Below are positions 39,301 to 48,300 of a stretch of 64,000 bases of DNA, piece after piece. Where the stretch lies: NCBI RefSeq assembly GCF_035083965.1, contig NC_089726.1:9305501-9369500 (forward strand). Direction: 5' to 3'. Each line of letters starts with the position of its first letter. Position 1 is the stretch's first letter. The DNA comes from Branchiostoma lanceolatum. Lineage: Eukaryota > Chordata > Leptocardii > Amphioxiformes > Branchiostomatidae. The translations under genes and the position numbers were made by a program. The notes below the pieces were generated by a model. The model was not told where the DNA came from. It saw nothing but the letters and a program-made list of their open reading frames with translations, and ran no database searches.

Positions 39301-41456
39301 TATGGACGGGTCTGTTGACCAGACCTTCCATGACCGTTAACCAGATTTCACATTTTAATTATGACAAATAAAAAAATTCCAAAAGACTACAGTAAAGACA
39401 AGTACGTGGTCTGTGAATGAACTGGTGCTATCATACTGTCATGAACTTAACGTTCTTACAACACGATCAGCACGTTCGCTTAGATATAAGCCTCTTAAAC
39501 CACCAAATCTCAATGAACAGGTGGGCTGATACTGGTTTTGTCGTTTGATTTCAATATTTGGTATAAGGTAAAAACTTAGTGGTAGTGAGTTAGAAGGTTA
39601 TTTCAATCTCAATGTGCATGTTTCTTTGCTCTTGAGATTTGGATTGTTTGTTCGTTTGTTTGTTTGCTCTTGAGGTTTAACGTTGATATGATTTATTCTA
39701 GTTTCACAGACGCATACGTTGCTAACGACGTCGACCAATGTTATAAAACGCGAATAGAATCTTTTTTTTTCAATAAAAGAGATGCCTACTTGAAATTTGC
39801 TTGACACCAAATAACGAACTACATGTACACATAGCATTAACCTCTTCAGTGGCTATTTAATAAGAAGTAATTGGAAACGCAAATAACAAACAGGAATGTA
39901 TCAAAAATTCATTTCTAGTTCTTAATAGCTTTCATGTGAAGGGGTTCATAATAATCACATCAATTGAAAAGGGTTTACATTTGAACGGAGCAACTATAGT
40001 TGATATGTCAGAGTGTGACATAACATATATGGCCGAATTCACCATGGATATTACATCCCTCTATAACTGTGTCCAAACCAATAATCATCCATACAAATCA
40101 CTTTCCTAACATTCTGATAGGTTTGAAATGTGCATCTGCCCTTACTGTCTGCCCTAAAATTCCTATGTAAGCTGCGAGGATGTACTTCGACCAGTATCTA
40201 CATGTAACTTTGAAACATTTGCGAACCTATAAACACATGCAGAAACATTTGTTAGTTGTATACATTCATAAACATTGTATCATTGGCAGAACGCTTCATA
40301 TGTATATTGTCATTTTGACATTTGCAGTGGGAATATATCATATCATTCGCATATACTGTCTAACGACTTATAGTTGCAATTTATTAGAATGAAATTTTAC
40401 ATGTCGAGGTATAGTGGAAAATAAAGAGTAAGCAAATCCATATATACTTACATAAAATCATAAAGCTTTCGCCATTACAATATGTTCTCCTCTGCTAGCA
40501 TACCTAGAAATCTATTTTTATCATACTGAGATATCACAAATATAACTTGAGCGTCCTTTCCTGTCGCGGTCTCGTTGAACCAACAAATTTGAGAATACTC
40601 CTTAGAGCTTAGCCTCTATATTTAGTGCACCTTCGGGAGTGTCAGTATCAACGGTAGAAAGAGGAGAACACGGCACACGAGTCCTACACACTGTTAGCCA
40701 TGGCTTTAAACAACCTAACACGTTAAGCTACACACCAGTAACTAACGACAATGGAGATCTCCTCATATATCAGAACAGTTACCTTTCATGTCCGTACTCA
40801 GATTTTCAAGTTACTGTTACTCCTATATCCACCTATTCATGTCAATGTTTGAAATCCTAATTCGTTCTAAAAGTGAGACTTAACCATCCTCACATGGCAT
40901 AATTGTAGTATCTACACTGGCAATGCTGAAAGTGACTCATTTACTACTGTTATTTTCTAGACACAGAATAGATCAATATTTCAGAATTTTGGCATCGTAC
41001 TAAGTAGAAGATAGTTGTCACACGTTTTATAGCATACTATTGTCCAGCAATAAAGTTCATTTCATAATATCCATCACTTCTAAACTGTATCATAATGTTT
41101 CTATAGTATATCTACCGCTAGATCTGTTATCAGGTTTAGTTAGTCATTATGTATATTAACGGTACATCATGGCGACCCTCCTCTCAAAAAGTGGATTGTC
41201 GATCAATCCTAAACAACGTCCAGAAAATGTTATCTATCCCAGGGTTTCCCTCTAACCCAGTTTATCCAACTTAGTAAGCTTTAGATAGCCCGAGGTAATG
41301 AGATTATCTATAGATAATAGTTTGTGAAGACCACCAGCGCTAATACCACTCATGATGTCCCTTCTGTAAATACGTAAACCACGTCCACTCACCTACATCT
41401 CCTACCAGCCCGCCCAGACACCACACGAGCACAATCCACGGGAACAACTCCATCAT
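14224..41456 (-). CDS. Giant cadherin, about 44 cadherin repeats, single transmembrane (complete, 29 exons)
   Basis: Exons, in coding order: 41456-41393, 38315-38166, 37761-37595, 37303-33235, 32862-32658, 32308-32178, 31929-31667, 31128-30979, 30508-30355, 30053-29876, 29447-29312, 28941-28642, 28040-27566, 27175-26201, 26016-25768, 25487-23288, 23057-22906, 22599-22417, 22141-22016, 21789-18154, 17676-17527, 17257-17154, 16860-16748, 16616-16436, 15928-15756, 15340-15234, 14955-14894, 14709-14601, 14252-14224. The sum, 14,991 nt, is a multiple of three, and every join keeps phase and GT-AG ends; 4,996 aa. Layout: signal peptide, about 44 cadherin repeats (LDRE/LDYE, DxND and DxNDNxP calcium motifs), a membrane-proximal domain of about 150 aa, one helix, and a short basic tail. 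No EGF, laminin-G or catenin-binding region was seen, so it is neither a classical cadherin nor a full Fat. Calcium-dependent adhesion or long-range tethering is inferred. The last, 29-nt exon is the least certain. Confidence 0.9.
15756..15928 (-). CDS. Giant cadherin exon 25: transmembrane helix
   Basis: The exon encodes VARSIDNSV, a Thr/Pro-rich stretch, then a helix of about 26 residues ([20 protein letters not shown] and VCCVGF) around residue 4,860-4,885, followed by the stop-transfer [10 protein letters not shown]. The two Cys at the inner end could be palmitoylated (inference). Acceptor and donor (GTAAGC) fit, and the phase continues into exon 26. Confidence 0.92.
16436..17676 (-). CDS. 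Giant cadherin exons 21-24: degenerate EC44 and membrane-proximal domain
   Basis: Exon 21 (17676-17527) completes a last cadherin-like repeat ([20 protein letters not shown]) that lacks LDRE. Exons 22-24 (17257-17154, 16860-16748, 16616-16436) encode about 130 aa with no cadherin motifs. They contain [20 protein letters not shown], then [20 protein letters not shown], an RRRLLQ segment, [11 protein letters not shown] and a helix-like [13 protein letters not shown] stretch. The alternating beta and helix pattern resembles SEA-like or membrane-adjacent ferredoxin-like folds of some long cadherins (for example protocadherin-15 and CDH23). That assignment is inference. Confidence 0.8.
18154..21789 (-). 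CDS. Giant cadherin exon 20 (3,636 nt): end of EC32 to start of EC44
   Basis: The exon starts [13 protein letters not shown] and ends SATDIDQG (donor GTATTC at 18153). It holds eleven complete repeats (EC33-EC43) with canonical linkers such as [40 protein letters not shown] and [10 protein letters not shown]. Calcium motifs are well kept through EC43. After the last linker, EC44 starts as [14 protein letters not shown], without the usual V-x-E-N/D segment. Confidence 0.93.
22016..23057 (-). CDS. Giant cadherin exons 17-19: EC31-EC32
   Basis: Three short exons (23057-22906, 22599-22417, 22141-22016), all beginning and ending within cadherin repeats. They read [18 protein letters not shown], then [11 protein letters not shown] to [10 protein letters not shown] and DQDAGTQ, then [16 protein letters not shown] to DTYVLT. 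They join in phase between the 2.2 kb exon 16 and the 3.6 kb exon 20. Confidence 0.88.
23288..25487 (-). CDS. Giant cadherin exon 16 (2,200 nt): end of EC24 to start of EC31
   Basis: The exon runs from [11 protein letters not shown] to SLLQLTC and encodes six complete repeats and two partial ones. Linkers read [61 protein letters not shown] and [10 protein letters not shown]. The acceptor is CTAG at 25491-25488 and the donor is GTGAGT at 23287-23282. Calcium-binding motifs (DxDxG, LDRE/LDYE, ATD) are intact. Confidence 0.93.
25768..32862 (-). CDS. Giant cadherin exons 5-15: repeats EC14-EC24
   Basis: Eleven exons (32862-32658, 32308-32178, 31929-31667, 31128-30979, 30508-30355, 30053-29876, 29447-29312, 28941-28642, 28040-27566, 27175-26201, 26016-25768) join in phase. 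Linkers alternate between DxNDNxPxC and VNEFxP types. Repeats following a PxC linker carry a second Cys in the strand-B position ([27 protein letters not shown]). Most exon boundaries fall inside repeats, commonly just after the SG/TG of the (S/T)GN or (S/D)STG turn, usually in phase 1. Introns here hold several fold-back elements. Confidence 0.88.
27403..27546. mobile_element. Pogo/Tigger-like MITE in cadherin intron
   Basis: A 144-bp element bounded by perfect 14-bp inverted termini TACAGTCAAACCTG / CAGGTTTGACTGTA, with an inner pair GGCAACCAC / GTGGTTGC. The outermost TA is the expected Tc1/mariner-type target. It shares termini with 7762-7929. It is non-coding and ends 20 bp from the splice donor of exon 13 of the giant cadherin. 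Confidence 0.7.
28228..28440. mobile_element. Fold-back MITE in cadherin intron
   Basis: Inverted ends GGGTGCGGTCACATACGTCG and the complement of CGACGTATGTGCCCGCGCCC flank about 210 bp. The arms continue TGCGAT / ATCGCA. No ORF. It lies in the intron between exons 12 and 13 of the giant cadherin gene. Superfamily not identified. Confidence 0.65.
29060..29260 (-). mobile_element. Diverged SINE-like element
   Basis: Read on the minus strand it has a box-B-like GTGCGTTCGATCGCGAG near the 5' side and ACTTATCGAAAAGAG further on. The latter core is shared with the SINE at 52365-52800. The remainder is diverged from that copy. It sits in the intron between exons 11 and 12. Boundaries are approximate. 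Confidence 0.4.
30782..30966. mobile_element. Fold-back MITE next to a splice donor
   Basis: Ends ACCTCTTTTCCACTAGAG and TCTAGTGGAAAGAGGT are inverted copies, giving about 185 bp. Inside is TATAAAATCAAGGGTTACAC, a core also present near 62094 and, inverted, near 62233. The element ends only about 6 bp from the GTATGT donor (30978-30973) of giant cadherin exon 8. Confidence 0.6.
31306..31640. repeat. CAGA/GGCA minisatellite
   Basis: A purine-biased tract of CAGA, GACA and GGCA tetramers, in places organised into longer units of about 56-60 bp (GGCAGGCAGACAGACAGATA then GGCACAGAGACA, starting near 31447, 31506 and 31562). It lies in the intron between exons 7 and 8, close to the exon 7 donor. 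Read on the minus strand it gives artefactual VCLSVCL-type ORFs. Confidence 0.9.
33235..37303 (-). CDS. Giant cadherin exon 4 (4,069 nt): repeats EC2-EC13
   Basis: One uninterrupted exon encodes twelve repeats and the start of a thirteenth. Linkers are mostly of the VNEAPxI/F type ([26 protein letters not shown]) rather than the DVNDNAPxF seen further on. Two consecutive four-repeat blocks (EC2-EC5 and EC6-EC9) are near duplicates, offset by about 1,293 nt (431 aa). The block start EAPTxNLNxVVTMxENSAVG appears in both, as do the antisense shadow ORFs. The acceptor is at 37304-37305 and the donor (GTTGGT) begins at 33234. Confidence 0.92.
37595..41456 (-). CDS. Giant cadherin exons 1-3: signal peptide and first repeat
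   Basis: Exon 1 (41456-41393) begins ATGATG and encodes a hydrophobic leader around [17 protein letters not shown]. It joins in phase to exon 2 (38315-38166, starting [10 protein letters not shown]) and exon 3 (37761-37595). Together exons 2-3 form EC1, with [18 protein letters not shown] near the start and an IDYET motif, leading to a DENEAP linker in exon 4. Intron 1 is 3.08 kb. EC1 lacks the DxD/LDRE set in full, so its calcium sites look reduced. The start is the ATGATG because the upstream ATG at 41467 meets a stop after four codons. Confidence 0.85.
37844..38117. mobile_element. GC-rich fold-back element in intron 2
   Basis: Inverted ends ATGCTTTGGTCCCA and TGGGACCAAAGCAT bound about 270 bp. 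The element is strikingly GC-rich beside AT-rich intron sequence, with inner inverted pairs such as CCCGGCGGGG / CCGGCGGGGCC. No ORF of note. It is a MITE or other palindromic non-autonomous transposon. Confidence 0.65.
38316..41392. other. Intron 1 of the giant cadherin gene
   Basis: A 3.08 kb intron between the signal-peptide exon and exon 2. I see AT-rich unique-looking sequence with short ORFs only. None has splice context plus similarity in either direction. First introns often hold enhancers, but nothing specific can be named from sequence alone. Confidence 0.4.
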
Positions 41457-41459
41457 ATC

Positions 41460-41471
41460 GCCGCCATGTTG
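41460..41471 (-). promoter_or_regulatory. TISU/YY1-like element with overlapping upstream ORF
   Basis: On the minus strand CAACATGGCGGC matches the TISU consensus SAASATGGCGGC at every position; it also contains the YY1 core ATGGCGG. Its ATG (41467) opens a four-codon ORF (ATG GCG GCG ATA TGA) ending at 41453. The stop overlaps the ATGATG used for the signal peptide, so reinitiation or leaky scanning would be needed. TISU elements normally lie within about 30 nt of the cap site, which places the likely transcription start near 41470-41500. Confidence 0.6.
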
Positions 41472-44400
41472 AAAACGAATTCCAATAATACTCAAACTAC
41501 ACCAAAGGATTCCTCTTCAAGTGGTGATCGTCGTGTTTCACGGAACGGTTCGTCGGCCATAGCTACTATTCCTCCATTATGAACATTGTCTACTTTGTCG
41601 CTCACACCTGTCACGGTGGGGACATTGACGAATTGCGCGAGTCAATATTTAGACAAGCCATGACAAACGTCCTAGGATAAAAGCCTCAGCCTAATTGGCA
41701 TAGTCCGTCCTATTGAAAGGTACAGACGCTCAATGTATAAGTGGGGTTGAGTTAAGAATTGCCACAGATCGACTGTTATGTTTCTTTTCACAATCGAAGC
41801 ATTTTTTTTATAACTAGAAAATAAACTTTTTTTGGGTATCTCTACATCTAACTCTTATCTTACATCTGTGGCAGGTTGTATGTATTGTATGCTTAGTTGA
41901 CTTTTATCAACTTAATTGGAGACTTATTGAATTGCTGGCTTTTCTTCTGACGTGTTTGTTTTCAAACATAATGGCTGGTATTTATCTAGCGACGTGGGAG
42001 CGGCTCAAACATGCAGCATGACTGCCTCCATCAAAGGGACGCGGACTGATACGAACCCCACGGCAGTGGTCAGGAGAGGAGCAGGGATACAATGTTTGCT
42101 CCGTCCCTGTGTGCGTTATTTGCCCTTTCAATTACTCCTAATGAAAAGCCTTTTGAAGAGGCCCTTCTTAAGCCTCATTTCTAAGGCGGGTTTAATATGG
42201 TGTCTATTCAACTTGAGGCGACCTTTAGTTGCGCTGTCTGACTTTGCACATACCGTTGTCGACTCTGGTCATCGACCTTGGTAACAAGATTTTGACCAGA
42301 AGCTCCGCGGTCAAATATGTAGAAGAACGTATAAACCACAGCTTACGTATCTTACTGCCCTGATGGGTCAAGTGCAGATCATTGTAACAGTAAACTCAGA
42401 CGTACCTAAAAACGTAAAGTTAACATACATGAAGTTGAATCAAACCGGCCTATGTCACCAATGGACAACCATGCAAAGGCGCCACCTAGCGGAACGTCAG
42501 ATACCATTTGTCCCTTTAGAGACACAAGGTATTTCTTCTTCAAATGGATCAAGGAGCGGCAACAAATACAGCTAAAACACACCTACTCATTAAATCGCCA
42601 AGTAGGGGGTTGAAGTGGTAAGAGACAAAGAAAGTGCCTGTATTGAAGTAAACCTAATGAATAAGAATGTTGTTGGAACTCTAATCCTATGCCCAAACAC
42701 TAGTAGTTCATTCATAGACCACGCACTTGTCTTTGCGGTGCTCTTTGAATACACTTTCGTTCATTTGCCGCTATTCATATTTTTGTGAGTAGCTAGGGAA
42801 TGCTATGGAAAGGTCTGACAAATTGCTTGTAAACATTTGTACATTTGCGATATTCTCATGTGGTCTTTACTAGAAAGCCCACGTCCGTGGTTACATAACA
42901 CGGGAAAGTCCAAGTGGTATTCACCAAAGCACGTTTTATGTACAAGTCATTAAAATTCATGTAGAAACACGTCTCGCGTTAAGCGGTCGTCCCACAGGTG
43001 GGACAAGTTAGTAATCCCCATGTCGAGTCGAACACTTACACGGCACGCTAAATTAGACATGCCCCACATGTCTGGCCGTGAAGCTAAGGTAACGTTCCCG
43101 TCATAGGGCAGGAAGCAGGCCCATCGGTGCATTGCGTGCGATTCACACCATTTGCCACGAATAACTTCCCGCGTGTTTGAAGTACCGGACAGAAGACATG
43201 TTGAAGGCAGTCCTTTCTCGTGGGTTGGCTTAATTGGTCTCTTCGACAGCACGTCTATGCCATTCACTATGGTACATATGTACATCATAGTCAACTTGCG
43301 AAGACATGAAAGCAAATGCTATGGACATTTAAATTTCACACAAAATGATGAAAATCTTTGAGTGAAGCTAACATGTTAAGTGATGCGGACAGTCCAGTTT
43401 GTCACACTCTGCTTTTTCCGAAAACAGTAAAAAGTAAATATGACCCTTGCTAACAGAGGAAAATAAAGAAATGTTGGCTTCTCTAAGCTGCCATAGCAAC
43501 ACTTTTCTAACTCTTCTTTCACTCTAGCAGCAGACGCCACCTAGACAAAACCTCGTGTTTGTCTACGAATAAATGAGCTTAAAGCGAATGTACGGAATTG
43601 TTTACGAATAAATGAGCTTAAAGCGAATGCTTTCTCGCCACAGAAAGGGAATAGGAGGAGTTGCAGTGTTCATTGCAATATTTGTCTAAGAATGGGTGTT
43701 TGTGTGTGTGTTGCTATAAATAGCCACAGAAAGCGGGCTAAAAGGTGACTAATAGAATGATACAATATTGTGATAGACCACCGTGTGGTTGTGGAGACCA
43801 TTGGTTGCTGTGTAACGCACAGATTTTGTACGTTAAAGACAGCAGAACGTAAGAGACTATTGTAAAATGAGATATGGATTTCTCAACTGAAAAGGAAACG
43901 AATATTCGAGTCCACTTGTCGTTCAGCAGTCCATTAAACTGTAGAGTAATTTTTCGGTCATTCTTTTCTATGTTGTTTGCTTAAATGCGCTTTTTTCGGT
44001 GTCCTGTTATAAATGCACATACCGTCCCCTAGCAGAGCACAAAAAGCTGGAAGTTCGTCACTTAAGCAACCAAAACGTCTTAGATTTCATGTCAAAGAAA
44101 GGGATGGAAGTACGCTTTATCTGAACTGCTGACTGGAATGTGCTCTTCAAGTGACAATGTTGTCGGAGGACGTTCCTCACAACAATTAGACGATTGAGAT
44201 GAAAGGGGTTACGGACGAGGGGTACTGAAAAACCTGTCTGAGTGAAAGAACAGGATGTCTTTTATGTCTTCTTCGTGTCGCTCCCTGTATAGCAACGGAG
44301 GATACAACTATCACATTTAAAATAGTCATTATTTTAAAGTATCAAGTGAACTTTGTCACTGCTCTGGAAAAGCCGTTTTCAATATCAATATGACGTTGAG

Positions 44401-45244
44401 TAATCATTATACAGATATTTTGTAAGAGGATCATATAAGTTACCACCGATCATGACCGGATTGGCCCCTCAATTCGGCGTGTGTTTCACGGTCAGCGGTT
44501 TTTCGGTATGATGAATAGTTCTTTAAGTTTCCAAATGAGAGTCAGTTTGCCCCACAGGACGACAGACTTGTTTTTGCACATGCCTCGTAGCTACGGCATA
44601 TTTACAATGTCAACACAACCCTTGTGCCTACTTATGTGTTAGCGGTCCATTAATTCAGACTTAGCGTGTCTTATCTACCCGTTCGTGCGCCCACCCACAA
44701 GTCGGTACCGCCGCGTCAAAATCCGCCAACAAACACTTAAGATTGATCAACCGTAAGAGAGGGGACTTTTTTAGATATGAAATTTTGTACAGATTCTGAT
44801 CTCGGACAGGTGGGACTACTTTTTGTCTTTTGCGGATGCCGTAACCTAGGAAACCACCTCCGTCAGCAAACGTGTTTGACGTGACAGGTGACAGGACCAT
44901 TGTGGACCGTTTCTTTGGTTATTTCCCTCCCCGTTTACCGTTGCCGCACCCTTATCAAGACAGCATTATTGCGCCACGATCGATCCAGCAGTACATTTGC
45001 TGATCAAACATTTTCTCATGGGCGCTATCGTCAGATTCAACGCACCTGAATTGGATTAAGACTCTACCGCGTGGTTTGACAGAAAAAAGCAGTCTGATTT
45101 CAACTTTTGTGCGCGTAAAAGCGTCACTGGTGACGTTTGGAATATTCCTGAGGGGATCGGCCTTTGTTAGAGTGATTTTAGGGCCTCGGGGCCGACACGG
45201 TTGAGAAAGACTATTCAATCCAACTATTCTGTAGAGGTTTTATT
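41472..45244. other. Intergenic region between divergent cadherin genes
   Basis: About 3.8 kb separates the 5' ends of two oppositely oriented cadherin genes. No exon was recognised on either strand. A 27-bp direct repeat (TACGAATAAATGAGCTTAAA plus GCGAATG) occurs at 43564-43590 and 43603-43629. TATAAAT-like boxes near 43716 and 44008 are not positioned for either leader. The region should contain the promoters of both genes. Confidence 0.5.
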
Positions 45245-45256
45245 CAAGATGGCGGA
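45245..45256 (+). promoter_or_regulatory. TISU/YY1-like element with four-codon upstream ORF
   Basis: CAAGATGGCGGA matches the TISU consensus at 11 of 12 positions. Its ATG (45249) opens ATG GCG GAC GTG TGA, closing at 45263, 52 nt before the signal-peptide ATG at 45316. The arrangement mirrors that of the divergent cadherin gene. Confidence 0.55.
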
Positions 45257-45315
45257 CGTGTGAAAGACCAAGTACACTTCGCGTCGCAAAAAAAAGGAGT
45301 ATCACAAACACCAAG

Positions 45316-48300
45316 ATGACACCGACGTGGAGCATCGTTGTTTTTCTAGCGGTTTTTGGAGCTTCTGGTAAGTTTTTAATCTGTTACATATTATAGTCGT
45401 ATTTCTGCCGAGGTTTTAATTTGTTATAACTTATTACAGCTGTATTTCTGCATGACAAACAGCAAGCTTGTTAACACGCCATGCCATGTAGTAAATTTAG
45501 CTTCAAGTAACATTTTAACTACGTCTAGCAATATCATACAAGGCAATTGGCCTTGAAGTGTTTGACGAAAGTCTCACCAATAATCATCGAAAAAAGGTGT
45601 AAGAGTTTAAAACAGGAAGTGACCAGTTCTTAAAAATGTAAAATCGCATTCACTTGTAAGTAAAACAGCGTGCCCTGTTTATTGCAAGAAGCAACAAACT
45701 GCTAGATATATGAATTTCTGTTAATTTAAACATTTCTTAGACATTCATACATCCCGAACTTTAACCGTTGTAATATAGATGCAAGTGTAACATGTTAGCG
45801 AAGTGATTTATCAACTCAAGTACAGGAATGATATCATGTGATTATTGTACACGTATGTAACATGTGTATACTAACCAGGAATGTAGGTGTTAAAACGCGA
45901 GGCTTACATGATAAGTACACAGAGAGGTTTTAGTATTGAGTTAAGTATGTTTGCGTGAACATTTTAAACCGAGATATGTTATCCTGAAAATCACTTCACT
46001 CAATACCACCGTGTCATTCAAAGTATGGTGCACTTGAAATCTTATCAAGATGCTAGCTTTGATATTTGTAGCCACAGTTCCCTAATATTCTAATATCCCA
46101 GTAAAACAATATCACAGTCATGATGGTAGCCATTTAAGGAACGTTTGTTAATTTTGATGAACTATTAGCCGGTACGTTTGAAGATAATACAGTTACCGCA
46201 AATGTTTAGTATCACATTTTCTCAAAACATGCGCCTTTTTGCACGGAAAATCGTACCACAAAAGCCATCATGCGGTGAGAATATAACACTGTAGATATAC
46301 CCTACTAATATCATTTGATACGTTCACTCAAGCTTGGTTAGTAAGCTGGTTTATACAGAGGTAACCTCTAGTTTGAGACACAGCAAAGATCCTGTATTAG
46401 TTCTTAATCTGAAGTACACCGACACTCATGCCCCGTATCACGCCTAAGTTGTTTCAGCCGAACAAAAACAGTGACAATCTAAAAACACTACTGAAAGCTT
46501 AACCCCCTACTGACGGGCTAATGCCTTCTTAGTGGGCTTTTAAGACTTAGTGTCCCATTCAGGTGAAAGGGCACTGTTTCTCTTGTGCCAGTCTGTGTGG
46601 TGTTAAGCTGCAGGTCTCCTATGGCCCAGTGGTAAACTTTATAGTGTGGACACAGTCGAACAGCGTTCCTTTTCACAGACTGTACTGAAGGCTACCTCAC
46701 ACGAGTTACCGCTAGCACGTGGACATTTTTAAACCGTTTGAAACCCCTTGGAGTACAGGACGAGTTTAGTATTTCTAATCCCACGGCACGGAAGCTATCG
46801 AACTTTATGTACCGCCCTCGAAAACGCTGTCGTCACCCAGCGAGCCACGAAGTGCTACATCTAACGTTAGGTTTCTCACGCCCTCTCAGTTTTAGCGTTG
46901 ACAAGTGTTCATCGCGGCGTGGCAGAGCGTGTGTGTGGTGTCCTTATGAGCGCAAGAAGAGCCATTAGTCACCAGAAGTAGGAGTTAACTGGGCGGCGGC
47001 GGTGGTGAAAGAGTGGGCTCTCTGCCGCCCCCTGTCATGCCGTGTAGGCAAGCGGAGACATTGGCTACTTGGAACACAGCAAGACCACGAGGAACGCGTT
47101 GGCATAAGAATATTCAGAACAAAAATGAGTGCAAGAACGTAAATTTAGAAATACTCTGGAAAAACAAAAAGCATTTTGCCAAGCTTGGGTGCATTTTGAT
47201 ATGAGCCACCATGAAAAGCAATACAGATCATTCTTTTTACAGTCTTTTTTGTCATTCACTGAAAATTTTGCGCTTGTGATAGTAAGTTCATATACGTTAT
47301 GTGTTCTTTCTTGTTTCCTCTCTGATTCCTTCTCCATCAAAATAAAACTATGGCAAATTCCAGGCTATACATTAATGTTAAGAATAGTTCTTTGTCGTCT
47401 CTCTTTATGTAGTTTAAGCACTTATGTATATGACTAAATACCATGAACACTAAGTGAGATAAATCCGGCTTAAAACTCTGTGAGGGAGGGGCCAGTCTAA
47501 ACACTAAACACATCCGTTTCGGAAGGTGTAAGCCTTAGTGTGTAATTAGTAGTCGCTCCTAGAGGGTAGTGTCCGGTTAAAGATTTGAATGATACCAATG
47601 ATGTCTGGTCGAAAGAATGCACCCCATTGTGTCAGTGGAACTTTCATTGGAATTCATAGGTTGTATGAAAAGGCACTAACTTTTGGAGGAATTATTATGT
47701 AATATAACGTCATAACTTCAAGCACTGTCCGTCCAAGGTTGTGTAAACGTGAACATGTAAAGGTCATGTGGAAATTTATGGACGGACTTTTCTTTTACAC
47801 AAACGGTTCCTTCTCTTTCTGATGAAGCCTAATGTTCAACATACATACCCACCACCCGTACTATACACTCAGCCATAATCCCGTGACTCACATCAATTCA
47901 ATTTTCCTTGTAAGTTCCTTTTGTTTTTCGTGTGCCCAACAAGACATAACGTTTGAGATGCAGTCTTGTTTCTCCTTGGAACGTAAAACACACTGTAACC
48001 TTAGCTTGAAGGTTTATCTGTGTTGATAGAAGTCATTCTGAAACAAGTCCAACATTGTAACCTCTCTACCTCCACAGCCCAAGCGGCGAGTCCAGACTTC
48101 GGCGCGAGCCTCCCCTCTACCGAAACTATTAACGAGAACGTGGGCGGGGGTGTGTCCGTGTATGACTTCACCGTGACAGACGCTGATGTTGAGTCCGTGA
48201 CGCTCAGCATCCAAAACTCCAACCCTGCAGGAGCGCCATTTGAAGTGTCAGAAGTCTCGTACGTCGCTGGAACCACCACTGGACGGGTAAGGGACTCTCT

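Noticed and set aside
43716..43723. TATAAATA as a promoter for either cadherin gene
   Set aside because: It is about 1.6 kb from one start codon and 2.3 kb from the other, with no leader exon to link it.
46738..47437. Plus-strand ORFs of 60-100 codons in intron 1 of the second cadherin
   Set aside because: No similarity, composition or splice context supports them; they look like chance ORFs.
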